Shown: piece by piece, positions 11,592-24,139 of the stretch
How positions within the stretch are numbered: position 1 is the stretch's first letter
Layout of the letters: every line of letters starts with the position of its first letter
NCBI GenBank assembly: GCA_910890315.1
Contig: CAJVGD010000006.1
Location: forward strand, 1,178,001-1,242,000
From: Serendipita indica DSM 11827
Taxonomy: Eukaryota; Basidiomycota; Agaricomycetes; Sebacinales; Serendipitaceae
Reading direction: 5' to 3'
Length of the DNA: 64,000 nt
Made by a program: the position numbers and the translations under genes
Notes under the pieces: generated by a model
Database searches by the model: none
What the model was told of the DNA's origin: nothing
What the model saw: only the letters and a program-made list of their open reading frames with translations

Positions 11592-13599
11592 CTATGAGGT
11601 GGGTGGGGTAATGTCCTTGGGGATCGCAGAACGCCCACGTCCACGCGGACTTTTGGGATCTTTTCTCGCGCCAACAAGAATGACTCGTTTCCGGGGCCGA
11701 GTCAGCAGCATCAGCACGAGCGCTGCAGATGCGAGCCCAAATGCAAGAACGAAAATGCCCTTGGGGTATTGAGAGACGGTTGCGCTAGACACCAATCCGA
11801 ATAGAATCGGACCAATGATGGTCTGACCGAGTGACTGGAGCGTTGCCAATGCGCCAAACAATGCCCCCACGTCCTCTTCTTCAGCCTGTTCTCCTTGTGC
11901 GGTTCTATATCGGACGTAGCCCAAGACGGTAGAGCTGTAAGATGGTACGGAAGCCGAGCCGAGCGAAGTCAGCGTTGTTGCCAGCACGAACCACGACTGC
12001 GATTGCGTTGGGGCCAGTACGACGGCTCCGTGTGAGAGGACATCGAGGAAAATGGAGAATCGGACCAATGAGAGGTCAAAAGAGAGCTCGCGACGAGGAG
12101 AGATTGAGGCACGCCCGCGCAGAGGTCGAGGGCGGAATACAAAGACCCACACTACAAAAGCGTTGAGTTACCATCAATCACATGCCACATAGACGTACTT
12201 GGTAACAAAACAAGCAACGTGATTGCGCGAGCAAAGCCCATATATGAGATGTAGTATCCGAGCTGCAAAAGTCAGAGAGGGAAGGAGATCCAAATTGGGA
12301 AAACTCACTCGTTCAGCGTCCCAGGAAAACACTTGTCAAGAGTCAGAAGGACAATAGCGAGGAGGCGGGAGGGCTTACCATGTTCGGCATATAAATATTT
12401 GACTTGATACAGTGCAAGCGACATGAGGTAAATGAAATAGGAGACAGCCATGATTGTGAGGGTGTAATCTTTGCGCATTGCGCCTGCTCGTCGAGGCCGA
12501 AGCGCGGCAAGAGGAGCAAGGAGTTTCAAGAAGGGTGCATAAGGTGCGTAGTGCGGGCTCAATGGGCGAGCAGGTATCTGGATGTCGCTTGTCGATGGTG
12601 CTTGTTTGTCGGATGATTGGAGTGACTCGGGGACAACGACGAGGATGAACAGAAAGCTGAGTAGGTAGAATAGAGATGAGAGATAGAACAGTGGGGTAAG
12701 ATCCTTGGTCACAGTCTGTCGCAGGATGAACGACGCCACCGAAGGTCCGACGGCAAAGCCAATGTATAATAGGCCAAGGAATCGCGAGAACATGCGCGAT
12801 CTAATCATTGATCAGCATAATAGTACGTTTGGAAGTGGAATGCCGTACGTCGACCCGTTGGGGGTGATATCCGATAGATATGCATTCATGGTCGCTTGCA
12901 GTGTGGGCCAGGATCCAAAGAGGCCCTCGAGAATCGGGGCCAGAATGAGTAATCGATGTCCATGTCGTCGCTTGAACGGAAGATGTCGCAGGGACACCAA
13001 CGCGTAAATGGCTTCGCTACCCGGGAGTAAGAAACGACGACGGTCGTGGGCAACGAGCAGACGTACGCCATGACTAATCCGAGCAACGCTGCACTCATCG
13101 TCTTGGTACGACCGGATTTATCGCTGAATTTACCCCAACGACCCGCCGTGAACGCGGCTAGACCCCCTGAGAGAACAGTAAGCAGCATCTGAACTCTATA
13201 TGGAAATGGGGTGAGCTGAGATCTTTCTTTAGAACGTCGAAACGCACCGGGCAGCAGAGGCCAGTACTGCAGGGTCGGTGAAACAAATGGTTGGGATTGC
13301 GAGTGCCGTGAGGTCGTCCGAGGTGATCTGCAGGTCGCCTGCAGTGACTCGGCTGGGCCGGTGCAACGCATCACAGCTGAGCCTTGTCACAATCTGGACA
13401 CGGGCGGCCAGAGTAAGACCACGCTATAAGATGGAGAACAAGTGTCAGAGCTTTAAACGCAGGCCGGGAGGGTACAGACTGCTAGTGACGCCACGAGTGC
13501 CAGAGGAATAAGCCAACGGGGATGCGGTCTCCGCCATCTGCTTTGAGAGCGACGAGCTTGCGGAAGAAGGGGATCTCTGTCCGAGACTGGACCAGACAT
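11592..13599 (-). CDS. MFS transporter
   Basis: The likely start is the ATG at 13599 (MSGPVSDRDPLLPQARR), a basic cytosolic leader followed by the first membrane helix (LIPLALVASLA). Later exons carry the family features: GRWGKFSDKSGRTKTMSAALLG, where the loop between helices 2 and 3 holds the Gly-Arg/Lys-x-Ser-Asp-Lys-x-Gly-Arg motif; APILEGLFGSWPTLQATMNAY; FSRFLGLLYIGFAVGPSVAS; and a C-terminal bundle ending in basic KRVILVGARKDPKSPRGRGR. Another helix run is YTLTIMAVSYFIYLMSLALYQ. The loop motif and the pattern of helices place it in the major facilitator superfamily, resembling the tetracycline-antiporter/hippocampus-abundant-transcript group. Substrate unknown. The C-terminal exon is 11592-12152. 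Confidence 0.85.
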
Positions 13600-13885
13600 T
13601 GGCGGTTGGGGTAGAGTCCAAGGTGCTCTGTAAACGGCGCGTGGCCGCTTTGGTTAGTTCCGTAAAGCCACACCAAGCCCGCGTGTATTCTTCGGCAACG
13701 AGTGGAGAATAAATAAACTATTTCCACGAATATTGGCAAATGGGCTCCACTCAGACGACGGCGTTGGTCAGGTCCAAGTAATCTTGGACCCAACCACAAA
13801 GACGAGCCACTGCTCTAAAACATATCTCTTAAATTATATTGGAGCTTCATTACGGGAATAACACGTAGCAGGAGCACTCCATGCT

Positions 13886-15780
13886 ATGGGCTCGCCATCT
13901 GGCTCGTCGTCGCTTCCGAGCACATCCTCTGACCGTCTCTGCAATCAGAGCAACTGTCATGGTCCTTCTTTGCATGGCCAGAGACACGTCAACGCTCCCC
14001 AGGCTGCTGTCCAAGGAGGACACGAAAGAGGGCAACATAACACGCTCCGACAGCTTGAAAACGAGTACAGAAGGAGCTTTAGAGATGAAAAATACTACTA
14101 TACTCGCCGCAGTGAGTCCCGCACGTCGAATACGAGGACAGCGAGCTCATTCGACCGTGAACAATGTAGCCGCGACTAATCGAAGGACAACAAGAACCAA
14201 CTGTTCTGAAGAAATTCGAGCGATTGAGAACAGACAAACCTCCCGTGACGCCGCTCGACCTCGGCAGGATCCTCTTCCACAAAGGCGCGCTCGCCGGGTG
14301 GCCAACATCACCCCCCAATTCATCTCTGCAAGTCATGGCAGAGACAAACTCTCCGGAGACAATATGGCAGGCGTACCGAGCGGCAATGCAACAAGATGTC
14401 CACATCCCCTCCGTCCTCCTCCAGCGCGTCACGCGCGTCCTCGTTCGGAAATATGCACCAACGCGAGAAACATTCATACGACTACACGATGTCCTCATCC
14501 AACTGCAGAAACAAGGCGACCCCATCGCCCTCTGGCAATGGAATATGCTCATCTACTATGTAGGCGAAGGCTTTCGAAAGCTGGACACGACGCACTACCA
14601 CGCAGCACTCGACATTTACTGGGAACTAATGGCTACACAAAAGCTATCAGACCCAGAAAAGCGCATCAAGCCAAACATTTGCACCTATACGACACTTCTA
14701 CACATTGCCGCCCGCACCTACAACCCACAACACGTCCAGCATGCACTTTCGCTGCTCAAAGAGTCCAAACTGGAACTCGACCGCGTCGCGCGTCTGACTC
14801 TCATCCCCTTTTACACTCATTGCCACGATTTTGCATCCCTACGCCGCATCGCGAGAACCTTTGCAGAGCGAGGCGAAGACATTGGAATCGATGGGATCAA
14901 CGCCTATCTTTGGGCGTTTGGAAAGTGGGGACGGCTTGGAGTTGCCCAAGAGATTTACTCCTGTCTCCGAAATAATCTCAAGCGCAAGCTTAAAACCGAA
15001 ATTCCCCCTTCTCCTAATCCTGAACCCCCTTCAGCGGCGTCGATATCAAAGACGGCGCCACCGAAAGCTCATTTACGAGATGAAGTTCTCCTCCAGAGAC
15101 AAAATGAATACATCAAACGCATAGGGATCGACGATTTGGACGAGGATAGTTCACTAGAATCCATGCAATCGGTGCCATCTGTGGTGACCCGAAAGTTTAG
15201 CAAGGAGACGTTGGATTTGGCCATTGCCGAGTACCATGTGCCGGACCAAATCACCTACACACTGTGTATGCAAGTATTCGCATTTCACGGGGATTTGCGG
15301 CAAGTGCTGCAAATCTTCCGCGAAATGCTTTCTACCCCCGATCATACCCGCCCCTGGCTCAAGAAGGAGACAATGTTTGAAGCGAATCAACAAGCCTATC
15401 GGTCACTTTTCATGGCCTTTGTTAAATTCACAAATCGTAGTGCACGGCAAGCTCGAGTGCTTGTCGAGAGCCTCGGGGTGACAGCAGAAGCACAACAAGA
15501 AGAGGCAGAACAACAGGAAGAAGGGCAACTCGAAGATGATACATGGATTGAAGAAGCCCTTCGATTCGTTTTCGAATCCTTCCTAGAACTGGACCCTAAC
15601 CAGTCGCGTCCAGGCAATCGCACGATTCGATATCTTATGCAAGCCTTCCAGAACGTGACTCAAAACGATACCCAGACACTCATCTGGGTATGGGCGTCAC
15701 TGGAAGAGCGGTTTGGAAGGCTAAAGGTACCTCCAATCTTTACGGATATTGCTCGTGCGGCTCGAGACCTCGAACCGTAA
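13886..15780 (+). CDS. PPR-like mitochondrial-type protein
   Basis: Two exons, 13886-14111 and 14186-15780, joined by a 74-nt intron in phase 1, give about 606 residues. The junction reads DEKYYYTRR|RQQEPTVLKKF, and the long second exon is otherwise uninterrupted. It shows helix-turn-helix repeats typical of pentatricopeptide proteins, for example PNICTYTTLLHIAARTYNP, DGINAYLWAFGKWGRLGVAQ and DQITYTLCMQVFAFHGDLR. These proteins bind organelle RNA and act in mitochondrial expression. Low-complexity Glu/Gln lies near the C-terminus. The N-terminus is uncertain, because a second frame starting at 13881 encodes a presequence-like MLWARHLARRRFRAHP. Divergent from the MFS gene and convergent with AMMECR1. 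Confidence 0.75.
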
Positions 15781-15882
15781 CATCACGCCCTTTTATGCCG
15801 CTATTGGTCGTGAAATTTGGTAGCATTGTGCAATTCTAGTTGTAAATTGTTTGTTGTCCGTCGTTTGATAAGATCCATAGAA

Positions 15883-16754
<872 letters not shown>

Positions 16755-16894
16755 GCCAGTCGCCGACGTTGGTGCTCAGCGGACGTGGTGAGGGAAAGAG
16801 AGGTGTAATATCAGTCAGCCATTCAACGCATTAGCAATAGGTACAACAGAAAGGCAAATGAAATAAATACGACCAGAAAACGATAAGAATATAG

Positions 16895-19613
16895 CTAGGT
16901 CATGGTACCAAGCAACGTCTCCCAGTCTGGACCCTGCCCAGCATCAAACAGACCATTCTGACCCCGAAGATAATTGGCAACAAGATCATCCATTCCTTCG
17001 AAAACGCGAGTATCACCGACGGGCATGGCCTGGACGGGCTGGTTCCAGTTGAAGGACATAGGATCGATCGGCTGGTTGCTAGTTGGGGGCGAAGCTTCAA
17101 AAAACTTGGGGGGTGTAGCACCATCGTTCCCAAGAAGGGCTTCCAGATCGTAGTTTGTATCCACGGTCGCGGGTGTAACGAGAGGAGGAGGCTACGAGAA
17201 TCATCAGCTAAAGATCTACTCAAATGGTGAGACTGACGACTGGATCCGAGTAAGCACAGTGTCCTCGATTAGTCTTCAAGACCACGGGGGTACCGCCGAG
17301 CAAGGTTTCGAGATGAGCGTCTAGCGGAGCCTTGATCGTGTGACCAGTGCGATTCAAAGTTAAAATACTTTGACCCTTGTCTCGTAAGACAAGCATGGGT
17401 ACCTGCATAATGATCAGAGCTGTTTCTCGATCACCATTCTACCTACCAGACAACGTTGTGCTCGATGGCTGGACCCTGCCTTTTGGTACATTTCTATGAT
17501 GGAATTCATTTCCCTCAATGCAGTCTCTGCAAATTCAGATTCTGGTCGCTTGATGAGAAGTGTGGCGAGAGTGATGCTACGCGGATGATTAGTATTTAAA
17601 AATTCTAACGCCGGTTTACGAACAAGCCTACGAGAAGATTAGACTAGAACATTATTGAATGAGCACATACCTGAGAATCCGTGCATCCAAAGAAAGAATA
17701 GGCGCGCGCACATTATAGGGTCTTTCGCGAAGAGACCTCGGAGTTGCTTGACCATAGCAAGGGATGTCTGGAATCCTGCCTGAACAGAGTACGCATACTT
17801 GTGTGTCATCATATCTGCGCAGCTTGTATCACTCGCTGCTTCGAATAAGAAACGACGGTGCAGGTAAAGAATCGCGAGCTTCTTGATCCCACCAACACAG
17901 AAAAGTTGCATACATTGCGGTGCAGTCATGGATGCGAGGTCGATGGAGATTGTAGACATGTCGAGGGTTGGAAGGTCGCGGATTTTCTTGTCGAGCCGCA
18001 TGATGGTCGCATACGTCGGAGGTGGTTGAACCGAGAATGCTTCTTCGAGTACAGGAATTAGGCTTCTTTGGAGTCAGCGGTGCATGATCCAGTCGCAATC
18101 GACTTACGCATCTCTGAGGAATTGAAAGCGCCAGGTGCCGACTACCTTGCGGTGAGCACGTACACGGTTGATAATGAGAAAACGTACATCCAAGAAGATC
18201 TGGCCTGAAAGATTCATTGGGTAAAGGGCAGTCATAATGGCGTGGACTGAAGAATCTTGGGGCGACGTGAGCAAGGTAATGCACATAATCGAGTTACATA
18301 CCTCGGGCGACCATATGAGAGTGCAATGACGCCGTCCATAAAGTTCAGCTGCCAGAAAAGCCATCTTCGGCGCTGGTCTAGAGCCGGATCGAGTCCCCAC
18401 GCTCGGCTGTCTCTGTGGAGTCCAAGCTAGGTGGAAAGAGTGAGCGTACCAAGGGCCACTTTTAGGATCAACCCACAGATTGGGCCATGCGGAATGCAAG
18501 TGATGATAGCGTCCAGAGGCGCGATACGGCTAGAGGACGATCGGATAGTTGATGGAAGAAAAGATGTATTTGCTAGCCATCGATTAGATTTATCCCGCGT
18601 GTGGTTGCAAATCATACCAGGGCTTCCAAAGCTGTTATAGTCGGTCTATCGATAGGCTTCGCTAATGCGAGAGCCGCCGCACATAGCTTGTTCAGGCGGA
18701 ACGCAAAAGGGTCATATTGTGGACGCCTTTGGTCGAACATACACCCAACTGCAAGGGATGCGAAAAAGAGAGCGAGGACATCTGGTCGTTCACTCTCCCA
18801 GCTACCCGCCGCGTAGAGGGGGACGACAATTCCCGCGAGAAATCGCTCTCTGGTGCAAGGTGTTCCAAGCCAGGCCGCATGTATGAAGAAGCAATTGCAC
18901 AACTCGACAGCTTCCTCATACGATGGAGCGAAGGAACGCAATGCCTCCTTCATATTTGTCGCGGCAACGGTCGGCGCTGTGAACGGGAATGCCGCGGCGA
19001 TGAGAGAGAGTTCCGGAGGCAATGATTCGTCAAAGACCTGGTCCTGAAACCCGATGACGTTGACCGGTTCTTCGGATGGCAAGAGATTGATCGCAGGGGA
19101 ATGAGCACCGTGCCAGTTTGTTCGTCCAGAGTCTTCGATCGTCAGCGTTCCAAAGGACTCCACTAGGGCGTGATCATCGGGATCCTTGAGGGTGGCCTCG
19201 CTGTCTTGCGTACCAGACGAGGACGGGGATTCGGCGGTTCCTCCAGTCGCCTTTGCAAGGGCAGCTTCGAGCTCTTTGATACGTGCCGTGAGGGCTTGGT
19301 TCCTGCGTCGAAGGATATCACCCTCGCCAGCCTCTTTCCTTCGCTGACGTTCTGGGATGACGCCGTTTGGACAGACCGACTCGACACCTCGTTTTATACA
19401 GGATGTACATGGGAATGGTGCCTTGGTTGCTCCTGAGCAACGTATTTTGAGTCTTGGGGGAAGAGACCATCGACGCGTTAGGGCCCGGCATCGCAAATAA
19501 TTCCTAGAAAATGAAACTCACCGTTTACACTCTGCGCAGCTTGAACTAGATGGACCTCGCTTGCCCTTTGGATGGTTAAGCGTGAGCTCTGAATTTTCTT
19601 GATTATCGTCCAT
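16895..19613 (-). CDS. Zn2Cys6 transcription factor
   Basis: The start ATG is at 19613 (MDDNQENSELTLNHPKGKRG). The first exon ends within the zinc cluster (SSCAECKR), and after a short intron the cluster continues LKIRCSGATKAPFPCTSCIK, then RGVESVCPNG. This supplies the six cysteines of a Zn(II)2Cys6 domain. A short coiled coil follows (LRRRNQALTARIKELEAAL), then a central fungal-specific regulatory domain (for example SYEEAVELCNCFFIHAAWLG and CMFDQRRPQYDPFAFRLNKL). The acidic C-terminal tail ends DWETLLGTMT and could be an activation region. It should act in the nucleus as a DNA-binding regulator of unknown targets. About eight exons; those between 17.4 and 18.5 kb are small. Confidence 0.9.
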
Positions 19614-19995
19614 GGCCTTCGGCGAAGGAGAGCTGACCAAGCTTGCGGCCGGGAAGCGCCTACACAGGTCGTAGCCAAAAAATAAACGAAACATAGAAGC
19701 AGCAACAGAGTCATTAACATCTCATAAGTACCCTAGTGACTAAGGGTCTCTCACACGATCCAATCACGGGCCCTTGGTGATCAGCAGGGGACTCTTATAT
19801 TTATACAGGCGCTAACTCCGCTTGATGAGTCTTCGCGACGGCTTTGAATGGTGCGCTGAACGCTGAACGCGGACAAAGCGCCAGGGCAACATAAATCAAC
19901 TTTGGGCGATTCCGTGAGCAAGTAGGGTAGTATTGCATAATATAGCATATAGATGTCATGACCTGTAAGATAAGGTACTTGTGCAGTGTCAAAGC
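19614..19995. other. Intergenic, upstream of Zn2Cys6 gene
   Basis: About 380 bp between the transcription factor start and the RIM1 stop, with both genes on the minus strand. It probably contains the transcription factor promoter and the RIM1 3' UTR. The RIM1-side sequence is AT-rich. No clear motif was found. Confidence 0.5.
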
Positions 19996-20679
19996 TCACG
20001 ACTCCTCTTTCGACTCGTCCCTTGGCTGCTGCTTCCTGTCCAATACGCGGAGGGCCTCTAAGGAGCGAGGTAAGCCTGGGAAGAGATCGTGTGTATGAAT
20101 AAGACAAACCGTGTCTCAAAAAGACCTGGCGCATGCTGGCTGAAGAGCCCGCTGGTGCGTCTGGTTGCGGGTCGCGTACTTCCAGGTTCGCCTCGACGTA
20201 GACACGCGTCCCTCGAGTGAGAGTGCGCAAGTAGTTGTTCATATTAGGGTTGAAGCACAAAACGCGGTGCCAAGTCGTTCCGGGATCTGGGCGCGCTGTT
20301 GGAGAGGTTCTGTTGAGTTTCGGGAGTAGAAGATGAATAGGAGAACTTACTTCCATCCGCAGATGGTGGTGGGGGAGGATAGTTGGTCGTCGCAACGACG
20401 TATCTATCGCCAGACCGTCAACAATCTACTTGGACGCGAATCCTGTCGCGACACGACTGAAAAGTACTCACGAGACGTATTCTTTTTCACTCTTTGTAGT
20501 GCGAACTTCTGGCTCGCGCCCAAGGCGACCAACGAGAATAACTTTGGCAACGTCCGACGAACGGCTTGCAGAGGTCGAGAACGACTGAGAAAAGCGTCAA
20601 ACGTATGCTTATAACGTGAATATATCCTACTTACGCGCATAGAAGCGCGAGAAATCATCGAACGAGAAGCAGAAAACAT
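19996..20679 (-). CDS. RIM1: Mitochondrial single-stranded DNA-binding protein
   Basis: Start MFSASRSMISRASMR, an amphipathic basic leader typical of mitochondrial import, then an intron, then SFSTSASRSSDVAKVILVG and RLGREPEVRTTKSEKEYVS. The next exons give YVVATTNYPPPP, TTWHRVLCFNPNMNNYLRTL and TRGTRVYVEANLEVRDPQP, which form the OB fold of bacterial-type SSB with the usual Trp-His pair and the final strand. The last exon reads RQVFLRH|EALRVLDRKQQPRDESK and then the stop at 19996. The protein should coat single-stranded mtDNA and form tetramers. Four introns. It is divergent from HBS1, with 139 bp between start codons. Confidence 0.92.
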
Positions 20680-20818
20680 TTTAAGCAGTTTTCGTGGAGA
20701 CCAACTTTTGGACCTGGCTCGACCACCCGTGGGTGACCTTTGACCAACAGACGAGCAGCAACATCACTGCCAATATCAAAGAATAGCTTTACATCTGTGA
20801 TTTATACGGTCTATCGAC

Positions 20819-23800
20819 ATGTCAAGACACCGTTTCGTCCGTGGTATGGATCTCGCCACAGGTGACCCAACATTTATGGCGAAATGGGTGACGCTGAGAC
20901 CATGAATTTGAAGCTCAGGATGACTACGAAGCACTATCTGATGGAGGGGAGGATCCGGACGACGGTACGAGCCTCATCCCCCGAGTGATGCAACGGCTCA
21001 CCCCACAGGACAGAGATCACTCCAGAGCAACTTGGTAAACGCAATTATTCTGGCTCTGAGATTGATTTCTGAGACATCTCAGCCCAAATGAACTCTGTTC
21101 GGGAACATGTTAGAGCCGTCATTGGCAATCCCAAGAAGAGTGGCATCACAGACAAGGAAATAGACGATGCCTCGTGGGACTACTACTTTGATCTAGACCA
21201 AACAATGGATTACATCCTAGGTTTGTCCCTCCTTGTGCTCGATGCTTCAGCCACTCCTTACCTTGGCTCAGATGTTCAATCGAAGCGCAATGCAGCAAAA
21301 GAACGGCAAGGTACTGTCAATTCCTTGATTCATATCTTACCCTCCTCCACGTGCGGGCATCTTGGTCTCGTGAGTGATGCTGGGTGACTTTACTCTTACT
21401 CGCAATGATATCGTCCATTTACATCCATCACAGCCATAGAGCCTACTACTCCCAGTGAAACTTCTACCCTTTCAAACCTTCAGCAGCTTGCTCTTGCAAA
21501 GAAGGCGGAGTCAAAGCCGGCACCCAAATCCTTGGCCATGCTCGCAAAGGCGGGCTCAAAACCTCTCCCCTCCAAGGAACCAACCAACAACAACATGGAG
21601 GTTGGCAGTGCTCCTTCGAGTTCAGAGCGCCCTCTCTCCAAGCTGGCACAACTTTCAGCACGAAGCAAAGTGGCTGCTCCTCCAGCTGCTAAGGGGGTGC
21701 CTTCCGTTGGACCTGGACAGTCAAAGCTAGCTCTTAAAATCAGCGCAGCACGCAATAATACAACAAAGCAATCGTTGCCCGCTGAGACGGTTGTGGGTCC
21801 GCCTCCTTGGGAGATGCAGCCTTCAGGAAACTCGCGAGTACGAGCGGCCAAGGCGTCCCCATTCGGCACTACCCTTACGAACATTGCGCACCAGCAAACA
21901 AACTCATCTCCTCCCACTCTCAACACTTCCTCCTCGGCGTTCAAGTTTGATACGCCAAGCCCCGACGACACCGTTTTGCATGCTCGCCGTGGAACATCCC
22001 TTGCATCCCGCTCCGTCGTGGTGAATTGAAATGCTCACTGACACTTAACAGCGGCAAAGGAAAAGGAAAAGCAAGAGAGGATGGCGGCTGTGAGAGGTGG
22101 CGTGGCGTCTGGAGCCGCTACGCCAGTGCGGGGAAACAAGAAGAATAAGACGGCAGGCGTATTGTCTGGAACAGCAACACCTATTCATCGACCACCGACT
22201 CAATTGGATATCGATATGATCGCACTTAATCTCAAGGAGAAGGAGGATCTTCCTCCGAAAGAGATGGAAGAACCACCAAAAGCTTCATTTACCAGAGAAG
22301 CACTTTTGGAACAGGCAAAGAAGTCATTGGCCGGAGAAGGAGACGCAAAAATTAGTATCAGTCTGGTAATCATTGGTATGTCCTGTGAAGCCGTCAGTGA
22401 ATGCGACTAAGAGTATCAGGACATGTCGATGCTGGCAAGTCGACACTAACCGGGCGTCTCTTGTACGACCTTGGAAGAATAGAAGCCAGGAAACGGACGC
22501 AGACCGATCGCGCTAGCCAGAAATCCGGTAAAGGCAGTTTCACATGGGCTTGGGAGCTCGACTCAGGAGAAGAGGAGAGGGATCGGTGAGTTGATTGCCT
22601 CATAGAGCTCAGCGACTGACCAGAACAGAGGAATCACGATAGATATAGCGCAGACGGTTATTCCGCTTCCGACGCGAGAGTTGGTTGTTCTCGACGCGCC
22701 TGGACACAAGGACTTCGTCCCGAATATGATATCAGGTAGAGCCTCTTCCCAACGGCTTTTATATTTGTCTGAATCCTTTAGGTGCTTCACAGGCGGATTG
22801 CGCTCTCCTCGTGGTCGACGCTACGACGGGGGAGTTCGAAGCGGGCTTCGATAAAGGGGGCCAAACACGAGAGCATTTGATTCTCGTCCGTAGTCTAGGA
22901 GTTCAACAATTAGTGGTGGCTGTCAACAAACTGGACACGGTGAGTGCGATATACCCTCTCAGCGGACTCTATTCTTACGTCTTGTAGGTGGAATGGTCAA
23001 AAGATCGATATAACGAAATTGTCGAGTCTCTCAGCCAGTTCCTTGTTCAAACGGGATTTCACCCCTCAAAGACGACGTTTGCACCCGTCGCTGGATTCCT
23101 CGGAGTCAACCTGGTGACTCGAGACATACCAGAGGCTTCGAGGCTATCCGAGTGGTACTCAGGCCCCACGCTAGTCGAGCTGTTGGGTATGTTCCTCCTT
23201 TGAGACGCGTCGATGGACGCTAATCTATTGAAGAACAACTCGAGCCACCCGGCAGAGCAGTAGAGGCGCCATTTAGATTCCCTGTCACCAATGTGTTCAG
23301 AGGACAAACTGCTGTTTCGTCTGGATACGCAGTTAGTGGCACAATTTGCTCAGGCTTGATTCAGGTCGGCGAGGTCGTGCGAGTTGTCCCTGGAGATGAG
23401 AGCGCAATCATCAAGCGTGAGCATTTGATGCCACCCTTTAGAAATTATTGATCGCGCATCGTAGTGATAGAACGCGATGGAGAAACGATGTTATGGGCTG
23501 CCGCTGGCTCCAACGTTCACCTCTACTTGACAGGTATCGACTCTACCCATTTGAGGTATGTGATCATAGTCACTCATGGCCATAACTGATTCTGGTAGCA
23601 TCGGATCTGTTCTTTGTTCCCCCGCATCTCCAGTGCCATTGGCCAGCTCGATTGTGGCGCAGGTCATACTCTTTGATATTCAAACACCTCTCATCAATGG
23701 CGCCTCCGTACGGTATTCGGGTTTTTCTCTACGCTTTACTTACTTGTTTAGGTTGAACTCTTCCATCATGCTCGCAATGTCCCGGCCACCATCACTCTCC

Positions 23801-24088
23801 TCGAATCGCTGGATCGCGTCACTGGAGTTGTCTTAAAAGCAAAGCCTCGCGTCCTGACCAAAGGCATGTCTGGCAAGATACGCATCACGATCAGGGCAGG
23901 CAGCATATCGGAGACGGCTGGATTAGCATCCTTCTCTAGACTACCCGTTGAAACGTTCAAAACTAACAAGGATATGGGACGAGTCTTGCTGCGGAGGGAT
24001 GGTGAAACCATTGCAGCTGGTGAGTGAGGTCCATATTCGAGGTTATGACTGACGTTCCACAGGCATCATCTTATCTTATGACACGTGA
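20819..24088 (+). CDS. HBS1: Ribosome-rescue GTPase HBS1
   Basis: Start [14 protein letters not shown], then [15 protein letters not shown], then [21 protein letters not shown] and [14 protein letters not shown], which is the HBS1 N-terminal domain. After a Ser/Pro/Ala-rich linker comes the GTPase: G1 GHVDAGKST (split by an intron after Ile-Gly), switch GITIDIAQ, G3 [15 protein letters not shown] and G4 NKLD. Beta-barrel domains II and III follow, with the stop at 24088 ([10 protein letters not shown]). HBS1 with Dom34 clears stalled ribosomes in no-go and non-stop decay. The N-terminal domain separates it from eRF3 (SUP35) and EF1A. About 12 short introns. Its stop lies 51 bp from the TEL1 stop. 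Confidence 0.93.
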
Positions 24089-24139
24089 CTTGTACAAGTA
24101 TCTCACAAAAAATAGTGTATCACATCACCAGACCAAGTC

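Noticed and set aside
13881-14975. A 364-codon plus-strand ORF
   Set aside because: It overlaps the PPR-like exon in another frame and has low-complexity Arg/Thr/Pro content without domains. It is a shadow, apart from a possible use of its first codons as a leader.
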